A stretch of 64,000 nt of DNA from Opisthorchis felineus. Lineage: Eukaryota > Platyhelminthes > Trematoda > Opisthorchiida > Opisthorchiidae. Positions 33,990 through 44,334 of the stretch are shown one piece after another; position 1 is the stretch's first letter, and every line of letters begins with the position of its first letter. The notes under the pieces were generated by a model, which was not told the DNA's origin, made no database searches, and saw only the letters and a list, made by a program, of their open reading frames with translations. The stretch is from NCBI GenBank assembly GCA_004794785.1, contig SJOL01005888.1:307363-371362 (forward strand), in the 5' to 3' direction. A program made the position numbers and the translations under genes.

Positions 33990-36600
33990 TAGAGTGAAAA
34001 GAAAGGAAAAAGAATGGGTGGGGGAGGGGACCTGGTTCTGGCCTATCAGAGGCACCCTGAGGGTACCTACACTTCCAAATGCTTAATCAGACAATCTGGA
34101 AGGGAACTGACAGCACGAACGCCACTGATATCGATCGGCCGCCATTCCCTACAATGTCTCCAGCCAAGCGTGGGCAGGGTCACGGGAACCCCATCCTGAA
34201 AGGCGTACAACACTAACAACACCCAAACTCTTCGTAATATCTTTCACACTGTTCTGCCAAGTCTTAGGTTGTCCACCTCGCGGTCTGTGCCATTCTGAAG
34301 GAGGCACGGAGGACAGTACTCGTCTCGGTAGATGGTGTTTCAACATGCTTAGAACATGGCCGAGCCATCGTACTCGATGGTGCTGGATGTTTTCCGCGAT
34401 TGAAGTACCTGCCGCACAACCAGATACCCGTTTTCTAATCCCCTCGTTACTAACGCGCTGACGCCATCCAAAAACAGCCAGGCTTCTCAGGCATCGTTGG
34501 TCAAAAACCTGAAGAAGCCTCACATCATCTGTCCGCAGAGGCCATGTCTCGCACCCATACAACACAGCCCTTGCTGTAACCGAACACACGCGACCCTTAA
34601 GATAAAGTGATATGCCTTTCTGACGCCACAAGTGGCACAAAGTAGCAAACGTGATTCGAGCCTTTGAGATTCTTGCACTGACTTCATCAGACACACCTCC
34701 GTCACAACCAATACAACTTCCAGGGTATGTAAAACTCTTTGTAAACTCCAGTGATTCTCCTTGAGTTGTAGTGTGTATGTTCAGAGACTGCAACTTCTGA
34801 AGCATGACGGTACTTTGAAGGTGCAAAGCGCATGCCGAACGATGTTATGATGGTGATCAGCTTACTTAAAGTGCTTGTGCTTCGCGTTTGTCTTCAAAGA
34901 TAAGGACGATGTCGTCGGCTTACTCCAGGTCGACAAGGTTTCCACCAGCAACAATTTGAACACTTGGGTTTTGAAGACCTTCCAGCGTTTGTCTCACTAT
35001 TTCATCGACGGCGAAATTGAAAAAGAAAGAAAAGTCGACATCCTTGTCCGACACTACGTTTTGTAGGGAAGCTTTCGGAGAGTTCATGATACACTATCAC
35101 ACGCCTGGAAGTATGTGAATATAGGGATCGAATTATGTACACAGACTTTTGGGGCATACCATGTTGATCAAATGTAGTTAGCAGCACTGACCGGTCGACA
35201 GAATCGAACGAATTGAAGTCAAGAAACACATAATGTGGGTCTCCTGTAAATATGACATCACTCTAAAACCTGACGGGGTGTGAAGATTTGGTCAACGTAG
35301 CCTCTTCCCTGTCAAAATCTCGCTTGATGCACACGGGTCAAGGTTTCGCGTGCCACCGTAAGACGACGAAGAATCAGTGACGCCAGAAGCCTTGTTACAG
35401 CAGGAGTCAAACTACTGTGGTTACTACATTCACTGCTAGTATCCTTTTTGAAACTGGGCACTGTTGTCGATTCACCCAGTTAGACCCAAATAGGCTAGAC
35501 AGGCAATGGCTAAGAAACCCACCACCATCCTTGAATAGAGCAGATGGAAGGTCTCCAGGGCCAGCAGCATGATAACGCTTGAGTACAGGTATACATTCGG
35601 AAAATTTTGATGTAAAAGGCGGCCTATATTCACATACGACCTTCCTGTTGAAGGCCAGATAGCTCAGTGGTTAGAGCGCGAATTTACTGACCGCAAGGTC
35701 CGTGGTTCGAACCCGACCTCTGCCTCTCGATCTCCCCTGTCTAGGCTTGGGCAACATGGCAGTATCCTAGCCCTCGTGCTTCCTTTGGGTGACATGGCAG
35801 TTAGGCACTGAAAGGGTGCAACAGTTGAATGTTTTTTTTTGAAGGTCAGGATTCCCGATTGGAGGTAGCAGGTGACCAGCTGAATCGCTGTTCGAAGTAC
35901 TGGGTCCAGCGGTCCAAAAGCCCCTTGCTGGATGTCAGAGCCAATTTGTCCTCTGATAGTTATGCTGCCAAAAGGTCTCCGAGGATCAGTCGAATGAATC
36001 AAGTCGAATAACCTGCGGACGTTTCCAGCATTTTTTCGCATCTTCCATTTCTTCGGCCTTTCGGGTCCTTTGAGCTTCTCCGTTTGCATGGACACTCAGT
36101 CTCACTTGGTGTCGGATGATGCGTTGGGTGGAGTTGTGGTTGCTGCCATGGCGGAATCTGTCACTCGACCTCCTATCAGATATACAATGTTTTGATGAGG
36201 TTGGCTGCTTTGAGCAGCGTTTAGGATATCTTTTTCCGACATCGGACCGTCCGGCAGGCGTTCGAGGAGCCGCTTCTGAAAGTTTCGTTTGATTCCTGGG
36301 TCCATTGACTTTCCAATGGCTAACCGAGGTGTGCTTGTTTTGCGTAGACATGAAAACGCAATGAAAAGCATCAGCGCACCATTGTATGGTCGGAGTTCAT
36401 GCTGGTATTCCAGGAGGAGCGGCAGGCAGTGATCGACCCTCGCAACCGGTGACTGACGGCGATGTGCTTTATTTGGATTCGGGGCTGGTTCGTTGGTGGG
36501 CACGACGTTGTCAAGTGATTTCCGCTTTTCCAGAAATTGGTACTACAGTCTGTGATCGGCACACATTTGAAGTAGAGGATTTACGGTATCGGTGCGTCTC
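33990..36600 (-). mobile_element. RTE-like LINE family B, interrupted by a SINE
   Basis: Minus strand. Part of the EEP domain is at 36562-36380 (TTSCPPTNQPRIQIKHIAVSH, then SDHTMVR). A linker follows to about 35986, then a SINE insertion (35659-35838). RT palm is at 35229-35002 (MFLDFNSFDSVDRSVLL). The YADD box near 34915 is destroyed because the tyrosine codon is now TAA. A 225-codon C-terminal frame at 34826-34149 reads through SISKARITFATLCHLW-like sequence, GCETWPLRTDDVRLL, RWLGHVLSM and GGQPKTW. That long C-terminal frame shows how little this part has decayed compared with the palm. Confidence 0.8.
35659..35838 (+). mobile_element. tRNA-SINE family 1, full-length copy
   Basis: The head holds a pol III A box (TAGCTCAGTGGTTAGAGC) and B box (GGTTCGAACCC), as in a tRNA. 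The body follows: CTGTCTAGGCTTGGGCAAC, TGGCAGTATC, CTCGTGCTTCCTTTGGGTGA, AGGCACTGAAAGGGTGCAAC, then a T-run. An 11-bp imperfect target duplication flanks it: TTGAAGGCCAG at 35648-35658 and TTGAAGGTCAG at 35839-35849. It sits inside LINE B, so it is younger than that LINE. It does not fold as a convincing tRNA, so I do not call a tRNA gene. Confidence 0.85.
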
Positions 36601-36609
36601 GTATCCAAG

Positions 36610-37235
36610 ATGGCCACTCAATGGAGCCTGACCGGCGTTTATTCTACCTACCTGGACGTTCATGTCACCACCAACTACAACGGTATGCAAGCCTTTACCC
36701 CATTGTAAAGAAGCACTTAGAGCGCCATAGAAACTCTTTGGCAGACACAGGGCTACAGTAAGTTGGGGTGTAATCGGACTGTGCGATGAACCTCACTTTC
36801 TTGAGATTCTCTCACAGACGTTGCCCTGCTGTATGCAACAAGTAAGACGACCCGGCTGATGACACCACGCGACGGCCTATGTGGCATGAGAGTATTGTTG
36901 GTTGTGTCATGGTTATACGTGGGCTCGGATACTGCCAGGGCGCCAAAAATTAGACAGGAGGACGACTAGGGTCCTTGACCAAAGCCTTTGGCTCAAAAGC
37001 CTGATTGCAGGGCAATGGTGTTTGGCACTAAATGCAAGCGCATTGCTATTTTTATAGAACAAGTCTCCACACATGTTCTAACCCCCAACCCGAATGGCCA
37101 GGAGAATGTGTTGGTCATGCCTCTAAACATTGACCAACCTGGAGTGAGAGACTGTCCAAGTGACACCCCCCAGTGTAGCTCAATGGGTCGTGGATGCACA
37201 CAAACCATCAAGCCACCATTGGATCCAGTCCCTTC
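36610..37235. other. No clear element; possibly LINE 5' sequence
   Basis: Lies upstream of the minus-strand LINE B endonuclease and upstream of the plus-strand LINE A fragment. No motif was recognised. An open frame at 36988-37239 has no family resemblance. Confidence 0.35.
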
Positions 37236-37237
37236 GT

Positions 37238-37935
37238 GACGGCGCGGACTTGATATCTCCTTATCTGTCCAAGGTTTACAGTGTTGTGCTGCGCTCCATG
37301 TTATTACATAGGTCAGAGACCTGGCCACTGCGTGTCGACGACGTTAAAAGACTTCCAGTGTTTTAACCTGTGTGTCTTCGGATCATTCCCCTAGTCTGGT
37401 GGACACATCGGATCAACAATGCTGAAGTACGTCTAATTGTCTCCGGGCGGAATAAGTCATTCACGATGGATGAACTGGTCACGCCCTATTGATTGTGCTA
37501 GCTTAGTCGCGTGCTCCATATTCCAGGCGATCGACGTCGTCGAGAAGTCCTTTTCGTACAACTGTGCGGAGGGTTGAAACGAGCCAGGGCGTCAAGCAAT
37601 CACTTCGTACCGAAGTATGAGAGCCCCTTCAGCGAACTCAGCTGCGATGGTCATTATTGTTCCCCTAGGGGTGATCCCCGAAGCGGAACACACCAATGGT
37701 TAGAGTCATTGACAGACAATGCCCCACTGAACGCCCAATGCCGCTAATGCTGTTGCTGGCTGTTACATTTTACCCCCCGGTCTCCCCAATGAAAAGTCCA
37801 TTAACATTCATCTATTGATGCATCGCTTATATCAGTTGCTGCCTTCAATGTGCCACCATTATCTCCCCAGATCATCGACGAACGAAACTGTGGCAGCTAT
37901 AACCACCGTACAACCTGTACGCGGTTTTTACAGCT
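37238..37935 (+). mobile_element. RTE-like LINE family A, C-terminal and 3' UTR fragment
   Basis: Starts near the RT thumb end (SKVYSVVLRSMLLHRSETWPLR at 37265-37330). It continues through decayed C-terminal sequence and the LINE-typical AEHTNGLESLTDNA-type ending (37685-37745). The 3' UTR matches the reverse complement of 27885-28140, including CTGTGGCAGCTATAACCAC and GTACAACC. It is 5'-truncated and frameshifted. Confidence 0.7.
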
Positions 37936-38039
37936 CGTGATGGTCATTTACGGATAATATCGAGCTGTTGTGTGTTAAACATCGTCTGCTTGTGGGCAGT
38001 ACTAACCTTCGGCGCTAGCGCTCACACCGAGAGTACCGT

Positions 38040-38541
38040 CATGATCAAAGACACCAACGTCAGGGGTGACAGTGATTCTGCACTGACGTACAAACACAGT
38101 TTATTTGCTCATATTTAAAGCCTTAAATTGGAAAGTGGATGAGTGAGAGGTGTGGCTAGCGTACCGCATGCATTCTGGGGTGCCGACACCTTCAAGCGCT
38201 CAGTCGAGTGATCTCGAAGGAAAATGACAGCAAGAACGCTTCTGACATCAACTACTCGCCATTTCTTGCGAGTAGAGGGGATGCCATCCTGGAAGGAGGA
38301 CCCCACGAACAACACCCAAACTCTTCGCAACCTCTTTCATGCCCTTCTGCCAAGTCATACGTTGTCCACCTCATAGTTTGCGCTATTCCGGATGGAGCAA
38401 AAATGACATTACTCGCTTCGATAGACAGTATTTCGGCATGTTTCGGTAACATATGACCGAGTCACCTCACTTGGTGATGCTGCATGTTTCGTGCGACCGA
38501 AGTACCCGCTGCACAACCAAATACCCGTTTTCCAACTATAC
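38040..38541 (-). mobile_element. LINE family B 3' end, left arm of an inverted pair
   Basis: Nearly identical to the reverse complement of about 39242-39780. The main difference is about 25 bp (including CAATGTCTCCAGCCAAGCGT) present only in the right arm. On the minus strand it encodes the LINE C-terminal region (HHQVRWLGHMLPKHAEIL-like sequence) and the 3' UTR ending in the TTTAAGGCTT motif. Confidence 0.75.
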
Positions 38542-38619
38542 TTGCTCAACAGTGGATGACCCAGAAGTTTGTGAACATGGTCTGGTGTTTTTTTTCAACT
38601 ACCTCTTGATGTGTGTGTA

Positions 38620-39780
38620 TGGTGAGCTTCCTAAAGGCTCCCCTGCGAAAAATAGTCTGTGGCACTCCCCATTTTGTTGAATTTTGACATCGATGACGTG
38701 AACGCCGGAAAGTCTTCAAAACCCTGGCGTTCAGATCGTTGCTTGTGGAAACCTTATCTGTCTGGAGTACGCAGATGGCACTCACCTTTTTGAAGGCCAA
38801 GATAAAGCACAAGCTCTTTGAATAAATTTACCACCACCATACCATCTGTCGGAATGCGCATTGCACCTACGAAGCGCAAACTCATGGTTCAGTCTCCAAG
38901 CATAATCCATTCAATCCAAGGAGAAGCAGTAGTGGTTGTAGAGAATTTTACATACCTCATTAGTTGTATTATCACTGACAGAAATGTGTCTGGTGAAGAC
39001 AGTGCGCGGATCTCAAACGCCAGAATCACGTCTACTAATTTACGTTATTTATGGTGCCAAAAAAGCACATCACTGGGTCTCAAGGGTCGCATGTACCACG
39101 CTACGGTAAGACATGTTCTGTCGTCTGCTCACGAGACATAATCCCTGCGAACAGACGATATGAAGTGTCTTAAGGTTTTCGACCACGGATATCTCAGGAA
39201 CGTTGCTGATATAGGATAACGTCGACAATTCCGTAACGAGGCAGTTGGGAAACCGGTACTTGGTTGTGCAGCAGGTACTTCGGTCGCACGAAACATGCAG
39301 CATCACCGAGTGAGGTGGCTCGGTCATGTGTTACCGAAACATGCCGAAATACTGTCTATCGAAGCGAGTAATGTCATTTTTGCTCCATCCGGAATAGCGC
39401 AAACTATGAGGTGGACAACGTATGACTTGGCAGAAGGGCGTGAAAGAGGTTGCGAAGGGTTTGGGTGTTGTTCGTGGGGTCCTCCTTCCAGGATGGCATC
39501 CCCTCTACTCGCCTCACGCTTGGCTGGAGACATTGCAAGAAATGGCGAGTAGTTGATGTCAGAAGCGTTCTTGCTGTCATTTTCCTTCGAGATCACTCGA
39601 CTGAGCGCTTGAAGGTGTCGGCACCCCAGAATGCATGCGGTACGCTAGTCACACCCCTCACTCATCCACTCTTCCCAGTTTAAGGCTTTAACTATGAGCA
39701 AATAAACTTTGTGTTTGTACGTCAGTGCAGCATCATTGTCAATGCCTTCTTCGCTGTTTCTGATGATGTCGATGTTGACG
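38620..39780 (+). mobile_element. LINE family B, RT C-terminal half and 3' UTR
   Basis: Plus strand. The catalytic box near 38760 reads LEYADGTHLF, so the second catalytic aspartate is replaced by glycine. The thumb is at 38850-38960 (GMRIAPTKRKLMV, NFTYLISC). Then come ISNARITSTNLRYLW, LRTDDMKCLKVFDH, and QHHRVRWLGHVLPKHAEIL at 39295-39350. The 3' UTR runs to about 39780. Its last 530 bases are the right arm of the inverted pair with 38040-38541. A stop at 39141 and others interrupt the frame. Confidence 0.75.
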
Positions 39781-39929
39781 TACACCATTCACCAGATTTT
39801 ATCTGAACCAGCGACGGGCTACTGATAGATCGTTTTTTGGTTCAAGATCACTCTGGACAGTAGTGCTGGACATGTAGTGCTCGGACTCATCGACATATTT
39901 TGCACAAACTACCAAACCAGCGTACCTGA

Positions 39930-41045
39930 GCACACTAGGTCAATTAAGCACTGCGTTTAGGCGGATCTAAACGGTAGTAGTATTCAGGAGTCGCATAGTC
40001 TAACTTTGGGCCCCGTCTGCTACGACATGTCAAACGAAGTTAAGTTATTCTACCAGCAGTTAACAGTTCATAAGAAACGGATTAAGAAAGTGTCTTCAGA
40101 CAGTTGCACATGGTTACCCACCGGCGTTCACTCCTGGTGTGCGCTCCTAGTCCTTAAGGACATAACCGATTACCAACAGCGACCTACAGATCGATTTCCA
40201 AAGAACCAAAAGTCCGTCTGTGATCACGTCAACAGACTTCTGAGAGCAAAACACGGCATTTCATCTCTGGCTACTTGAAGTCCACTTTCAGGGACAATGG
40301 AACGTGGTGTAGTTCTTAGACAACATCACCTTTCTGTCTTTCAGGCTGCAATGCTGTCTCGTAATACACTCCAGCGCACCACGTATGCAGGTGGTTGTAC
40401 GTAGGACATTAGTTGCATTACAGCAAAACACCTCTGTTATGAATAACCTACGTCCCAGGAGTCTGAAGCCGCTAGAAGGACTTCTAGTTGAACATCTGAC
40501 CCACTGTTTTCGGTGCAGCATTGTGGAAACCTCTGTTCCCGTCAAATGAAAGTAAAAGTACGATGCCAAAATCTACCGAATCACAACCCTATTGCCGGTG
40601 ATGTCCAAAATCGTGGATAGAATTGGGGATAATCTTGGGCACTACACAATGCTGGCTGTTGAACAATCCGATTTTCCTAAGCAACACGGACACATTTAGT
40701 CTTCTGATAGCCTAGTGTGATTGGACCGGAATTGTGGATGGATTCCATGTACTTTACCTTGACCTCTCAAAAGTGGGTTGTTACTGGCGTTGATCAAAAG
40801 AACTTAACAGAGAAACTCAGAAGGTGCAGGCTGGACAAATCCTACCAAGACCAACCCAACCTGAATGCAGCGTACCACATGTGTTTGGTGCCTTACTATT
40901 CTTATGCTTTGATAGCTGCCCAGTCTCAACCCTTGCCTCGTAACCTTTGTTTGGCAAAGAAGTGGAAATTTAAGGGACTATCGCCTCTCGAAGACATGCG
41001 CGTTTTTCGGATAGATATTGATGGTAACAATAATTGTAATAATAG
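39930..41045 (+). pseudogene. CR1-like LINE, RT fragment
   Basis: Near 40575-40850 the plus strand reads, with frameshifts, YRITTLLPVMSKIVDRI-like sequence, then LIA.CDWTGIVD.FHVLYLDLSK and QKNLTEKL. These correspond to the 'YRPISLL...SK..E', 'G.R...ST..QLL', 'VYLDFSKAFD..' RT blocks of CR1/jockey elements, a class distinct from LINE A and B. The open frame 40006-40278 upstream may be the endonuclease-RT linker. An ATAATA-rich end (41020-41048) resembles a LINE tail and abuts the gypsy LTR start at 41050. No YADD box was seen. Confidence 0.5.
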
Positions 41046-41049
41046 TCGT

Positions 41050-41240
41050 TGTTAAGCGGAACCCCCCACCGAAATCGTTTTACCGTTAGCAGTTAGGCGC
41101 TGCTACGGCTGAGAAGCCCATCCCGCACGTGATCTGCCAAAAGATCGGGCCGCTTGCCGGTCCAACAGCAAGGCGAGCTCTGATTGGTCGGAAGTCGACC
41201 CAAGAGCCAGTCATGATCCACTATCTGCCGAATGCCGACG
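41050..41240 (+). mobile_element. Partial 5' LTR of Ty3/gypsy element 2
   Basis: Starts TGTTAAGCGGAACCCCCCAC and matches 42681-42857 along its length (AAGCCCATCCCGCACG, TTGGTCGGAAGTCGACCC, CATGATCCACTATCTGCCG). It stops abruptly at GAATGC, where the 3' copy continues with unrelated LTR sequence and this copy passes straight into RNase H coding sequence. Confidence 0.75.
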
Positions 41241-42660
41241 ATGGGCCACTCTGCTTCTGAGATGCGACTTCAAGACCAAGTACCAGTCCACCACCAGCCT
41301 CGGACAAGCCGACGCACTGTCGCGTCCCATTGATTCAAGCAGGCCAGAACCAGAGTTAACCAGTTACAACAATTGTCTTGGAACAGAAAGTGAAGCGCGT
41401 TTTATCGGAAGCGGTTCGCATCCTTCCAGCGTTTGCTGACATGGTCCGCCGGGCTACCAACCAAGACCCTGTGCTGCAACAGGTCATCAAGTCCCACTGC
41501 ATTGAGTGGCCGCGTACCTGTCTAAAAGACGAACTGAGACCTTACTTCAACCGGCGTGACGTATTATCACTGGCCGACGGGTGCCTTTTATTTTCAGAAC
41601 GCGTTATCGTTCCAAAGGAGTTAGCTTTATAAAGGGCACCCGGGAACAAACAGGATGAGGGCCCTCGCTCGGAGCTACGTTTACTGGCCTTTAATGGACT
41701 CCCAGACTGAGCAAGTCTCCAAAGCTTGCCTGCGGCGTGGTAAAGCATCCAAGTCACCGGTGAAGACCTACCCACGGTTGTGGCCGCAACCAACCGAACC
41801 CTGGTCTCGTCTTCACATTACCTAGCAAGTCCCGCTGGTGGATAACACTTTCTGGTCCTGGTTGACGCTTACAGCAAGTTGCGGGAAATTCTGCAGTGAA
41901 CAGCCACATAACTGCCACGACAGTCCTGGAACTCCGACGATTGTTCAGTCACTTTCGAACACCAGAGACTATTGCATCTGACAACGGCAGTTAGTTCACG
42001 TCGTCGGCGTTCTTAGGGTTTTGTCGGGAGTATGGAATAACTGATGTCCGATCGCCGCCGTTTCATCGGCAGTCGAACGGCCAGGCGGCTCGCTTCGCTG
42101 ACACCGAAGCGTGAACTTCAGAAGTCCAGAGAAGAGGGACCGATGGAAGAGATTTTTGAAAGGTTCCTGATGGCAAATCGAGCGACGCCAAACCCCAACT
42201 CGCCTGATGGAGTGTCACCAGCAGAGGCACTGCTCAGAAGGAAGCTTCGAACACCGCATGGTTTTATCCGGCCACAGAAAGGGTAATTGAGTCACCACAA
42301 CACGATAATGGAGTACCAGTTCAACCGGCGTCATGGAGCAACCACACGCTCCTTCGGCTGTCAGAGAATGTTGGTCCGCGACTACAACGGCAGACACCCT
42401 GAGTGGATTTCAGGACACAACCTTCACCGGCGCTGCAAAGTGCTCTAGGAGATTCATTTTGGCTCAGCCAGGTGGATCCGGCCAAAAGATGCGCAGATCT
42501 TGTTCACCGGACCGGGTTAGTTGAGCCTAGAAGTGCTTCTGGACACTTTCGATCTCGGCATCATTGCAGAAAACCCATCAGTTGCTCCCTCGTAGGCCCA
42601 GCCAGATCCGCAAGCCAGTGAGGCCACCGCAAGTAACCCCCTCGACTTCGAAGCAACGTC
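41241..42660 (+). mobile_element. Ty3/gypsy element 2, RNase H end and integrase
   Basis: Plus strand, decayed. The RNase H end is at 41241-41340 (RRWATLLLRCDFKTKY, SLGQADALSRPI). The integrase linker and zinc-binding N-terminal region is at 41378-41632 (VRRATNQDPVLQQVIK, SLADGCLLFSERVIVP). The integrase core is at about 41840-42110: VLVDAYSKL, then ETIASDNGS, FCREYGITDV and HRQSNGQAARF, where the usual catalytic Glu is Ala. The C-terminal part at 42270-42540 has VGPRLQRQTP-type and LVHRTGLVEP sequence. Gag, protease and most of RT are absent because of the deletion at 41240. A polypurine tract CAAGGGGAGAC (42670-42680) precedes the 3' LTR. Confidence 0.8.
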
Positions 42661-42680
42661 AAAAAACTTCAAGGGGAGAC

Positions 42681-42990
42681 GTTAGGCGGGACCCCGCACC
42701 GAAACCGCTTTAAAGCTCGCTGCTACATCTAAGAAGCCTATCCCGCACGCGATTCGTCAAAAGATCGGGCAGCCTGCCAGTCCAGCACCAAGGCGAGCTT
42801 TGATTGGTCGAAAGTCGACCCAGGAGCCTGTCATGATCCACTATCTGCCGAATGCCAGTTGCCAATGGCGCGTCCAGAAGGTGTCAGAATTTTCAGAATT
42901 TTCTGGCCGATAACTACGCGCCGTAACCGCCGAACCATCTCGAGCTCGGTTGTAGTATACTCGGTCAGTATGTCCTAGTGCAAAGTGCTA
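42681..42990 (+). mobile_element. 3' LTR of Ty3/gypsy element 2
   Basis: Starts GTTAGGCGGGACCCCGCACC directly after the polypurine tract, so the first base of TGTTA is altered. It aligns with the partial 5' LTR for about 175 bp, then continues past GAATGCC into sequence with TAGTATACTCGGTCAGTATG. The right end is uncertain. Confidence 0.65.
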
Positions 42991-43189
42991 CTGAGAAAAC
43001 CATGAAACGTGAACGTATTCCTTGGGAAGCCAGGTTGTACATTGAGTCTTTCAGGAATGCGACGGTATTTTTACACAGGAAGACCTAAACTGTTCAATCA
43101 GTTGCTCAACTGAGCATTTTGTTATCTTTCAAGTGCAGGTTTACCACACTGTAATATGATCCATGTTGCTTCGTCGGTTGGGGACGTGA

Positions 43190-43437
43190 CGGTACCTGCA
43201 GGAAGTGCAAGATTTTGCGTGTCTTACCATCGGCCTCCTAAGCATTGTCCGGGTCTGGTGCGAACATCATGTTGCTAGTGATGAGTACGCCAAAACGTTA
43301 CTCATAATAAACAAGCTTTTCACACCCCGTAACTGGTTTGGTCAGAAGACTGCTCGCCTCACAGATCAAGTTTCGTTCCACTATATCCGTTTACTTCACT
43401 TCTCGATTCCCACTTGGTGATGGTGATAATAATAGTC
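43190..43437 (+). pseudogene. RTE-like LINE C-terminal fragment with tail
   Basis: The plus-strand frame starts with CLTIGLLSIVRVWCEHHVAS, equivalent to the LINE block CLRSIARVWREHRISN seen at 28.4 kb. It ends at GATGGTGATAATAATAG (43418-43434), a LINE-like tail. Short and dead. Confidence 0.55.
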
Positions 43438-43439
43438 TA

Positions 43440-44040
43440 CTAAGACGTTTATTCTAGTGCGTTGCTCTCCTTCCATACTTCCGTTTTTCATGCGTGGATC
43501 TGTAGCAGTTGTAACCGGCGTACAGTTCCTAGCTGACAAATATGACAGCAACGGGCTGGTGCAAGCCAGTGATCTTATGCCCTGACATGATGCTCAGTCA
43601 AAGACTCTGCTGTATTCCCTAGGCAACTATACTACTGACCCCAGTAGAATAGCAGCGCGACTGAATTGCACCTGTCTGTCTTTATAGGATTGGTCGGGCT
43701 TACATCCAGTCAGTGAGTCAGTCAGTTCCGGACAAAGTAGCCACTGTATACTTATTGCAGTCGAAAAATTAAGTTGATGGGGATGTTACACGTGGTAAAT
43801 TTTCAGGAAGTTTCTTGACCTCCACATTTGCGAAGCTGACAACTACTCTTGAATCATTATAGAATAATACGACAGGAGGGTGGTTTGTGACATCGATTGC
43901 GCCAACAGCTTGTCTATGCACCTTGCATACGGTCGACAGAATAGTTCCTTATGGTGAGAATTGTTGAACGTCACTAAGTACCATTGATTTGGCACTGTTA
44001 GCACTTATCTGATTTGTGTTATTCTTCGGTCATTGATACT
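43440..44040. other. Upstream region of MECR, nothing specific seen
   Basis: Presumed promoter or 5' UTR intron territory of the reductase gene. No TATA box, initiator or shared repeat could be assigned with confidence. Confidence 0.35.
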
Positions 44041-44064
44041 CACTTACTTTTTTTGCTTAGGAAC
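44041..44064 (+). promoter_or_regulatory. Strong 3' splice site 4 nt before the MECR start codon
   Basis: CTTACTTTTTTTGCTTAG (ending at 44060) is an excellent pyrimidine tract plus AG, followed by GAAC and ATG. Either a non-coding 5' exon is joined here, or this is a spliced-leader trans-splice acceptor, a mechanism known in flatworms. It makes the upstream in-frame ATG at 44014 intronic. Confidence 0.65.
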
Positions 44065-44334
44065 ATGCTTGCTGCTTCGTGTCCCTCACGCTTTGTCAGG
44101 CTGGCTATTACCCGGAGATTGATTTCATCGAAAGCTCTAGTGTACGCTAACTATGGAGATCCACTAGCTGTTCTCAACATGTCGGAACACGCCTTGTCCG
44201 GCCCAGCGGATGATGAGGTTTTAGTAAAAATGTGTGCAGCACCTGTTCACCCATCAGATATTAATACCGTGCAAGGAGTTTACCCGATCAAACCACCGCT
44301 ACCGGCCGTTGCTGGAAATGAGGGGGTCGGCAGG
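44065..44334 (+). CDS. MECR: MECR, coding exon 1: mitochondrial 2-enoyl thioester reductase
   Basis: Mitochondrial trans-2-enoyl-[ACP]/CoA reductase performs the NADPH-dependent last step of each mtFAS II elongation cycle in the matrix, feeding lipoate synthesis. Exon 1 encodes residues 1-90. Residues 1-22 (MLAASCPSRFVRLAITRRLI) are basic with no acidic residue, a good mitochondrial presequence. The GroES-like substrate domain then begins: KALVYANYGDP (23-33), APVHPSDINTVQGVY (59-73), LPAVAGNEGV (79-88). Tyr73 aligns with the catalytic tyrosine of the family (Tyr94 in human MECR). I chose ATG 44065 because it directly follows a strong splice acceptor and begins the presequence. The exon ends in phase 0 at AGG|GTAGGT, and the next exon continues the family alignment exactly. 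Total predicted length is 363 residues against 373 for the human enzyme. Confidence 0.9.

Noticed and set aside
35654..35730. A functional tRNA gene
   Set aside because: A and B boxes are present, but acceptor and anticodon stems do not pair and the same head recurs with a common SINE body.
44014..44064. ATG at 44014 as the MECR start
   Set aside because: It would place a polypyrimidine tract and splice acceptor inside the coding sequence, and hides the basic presequence behind a non-typical N-terminus.
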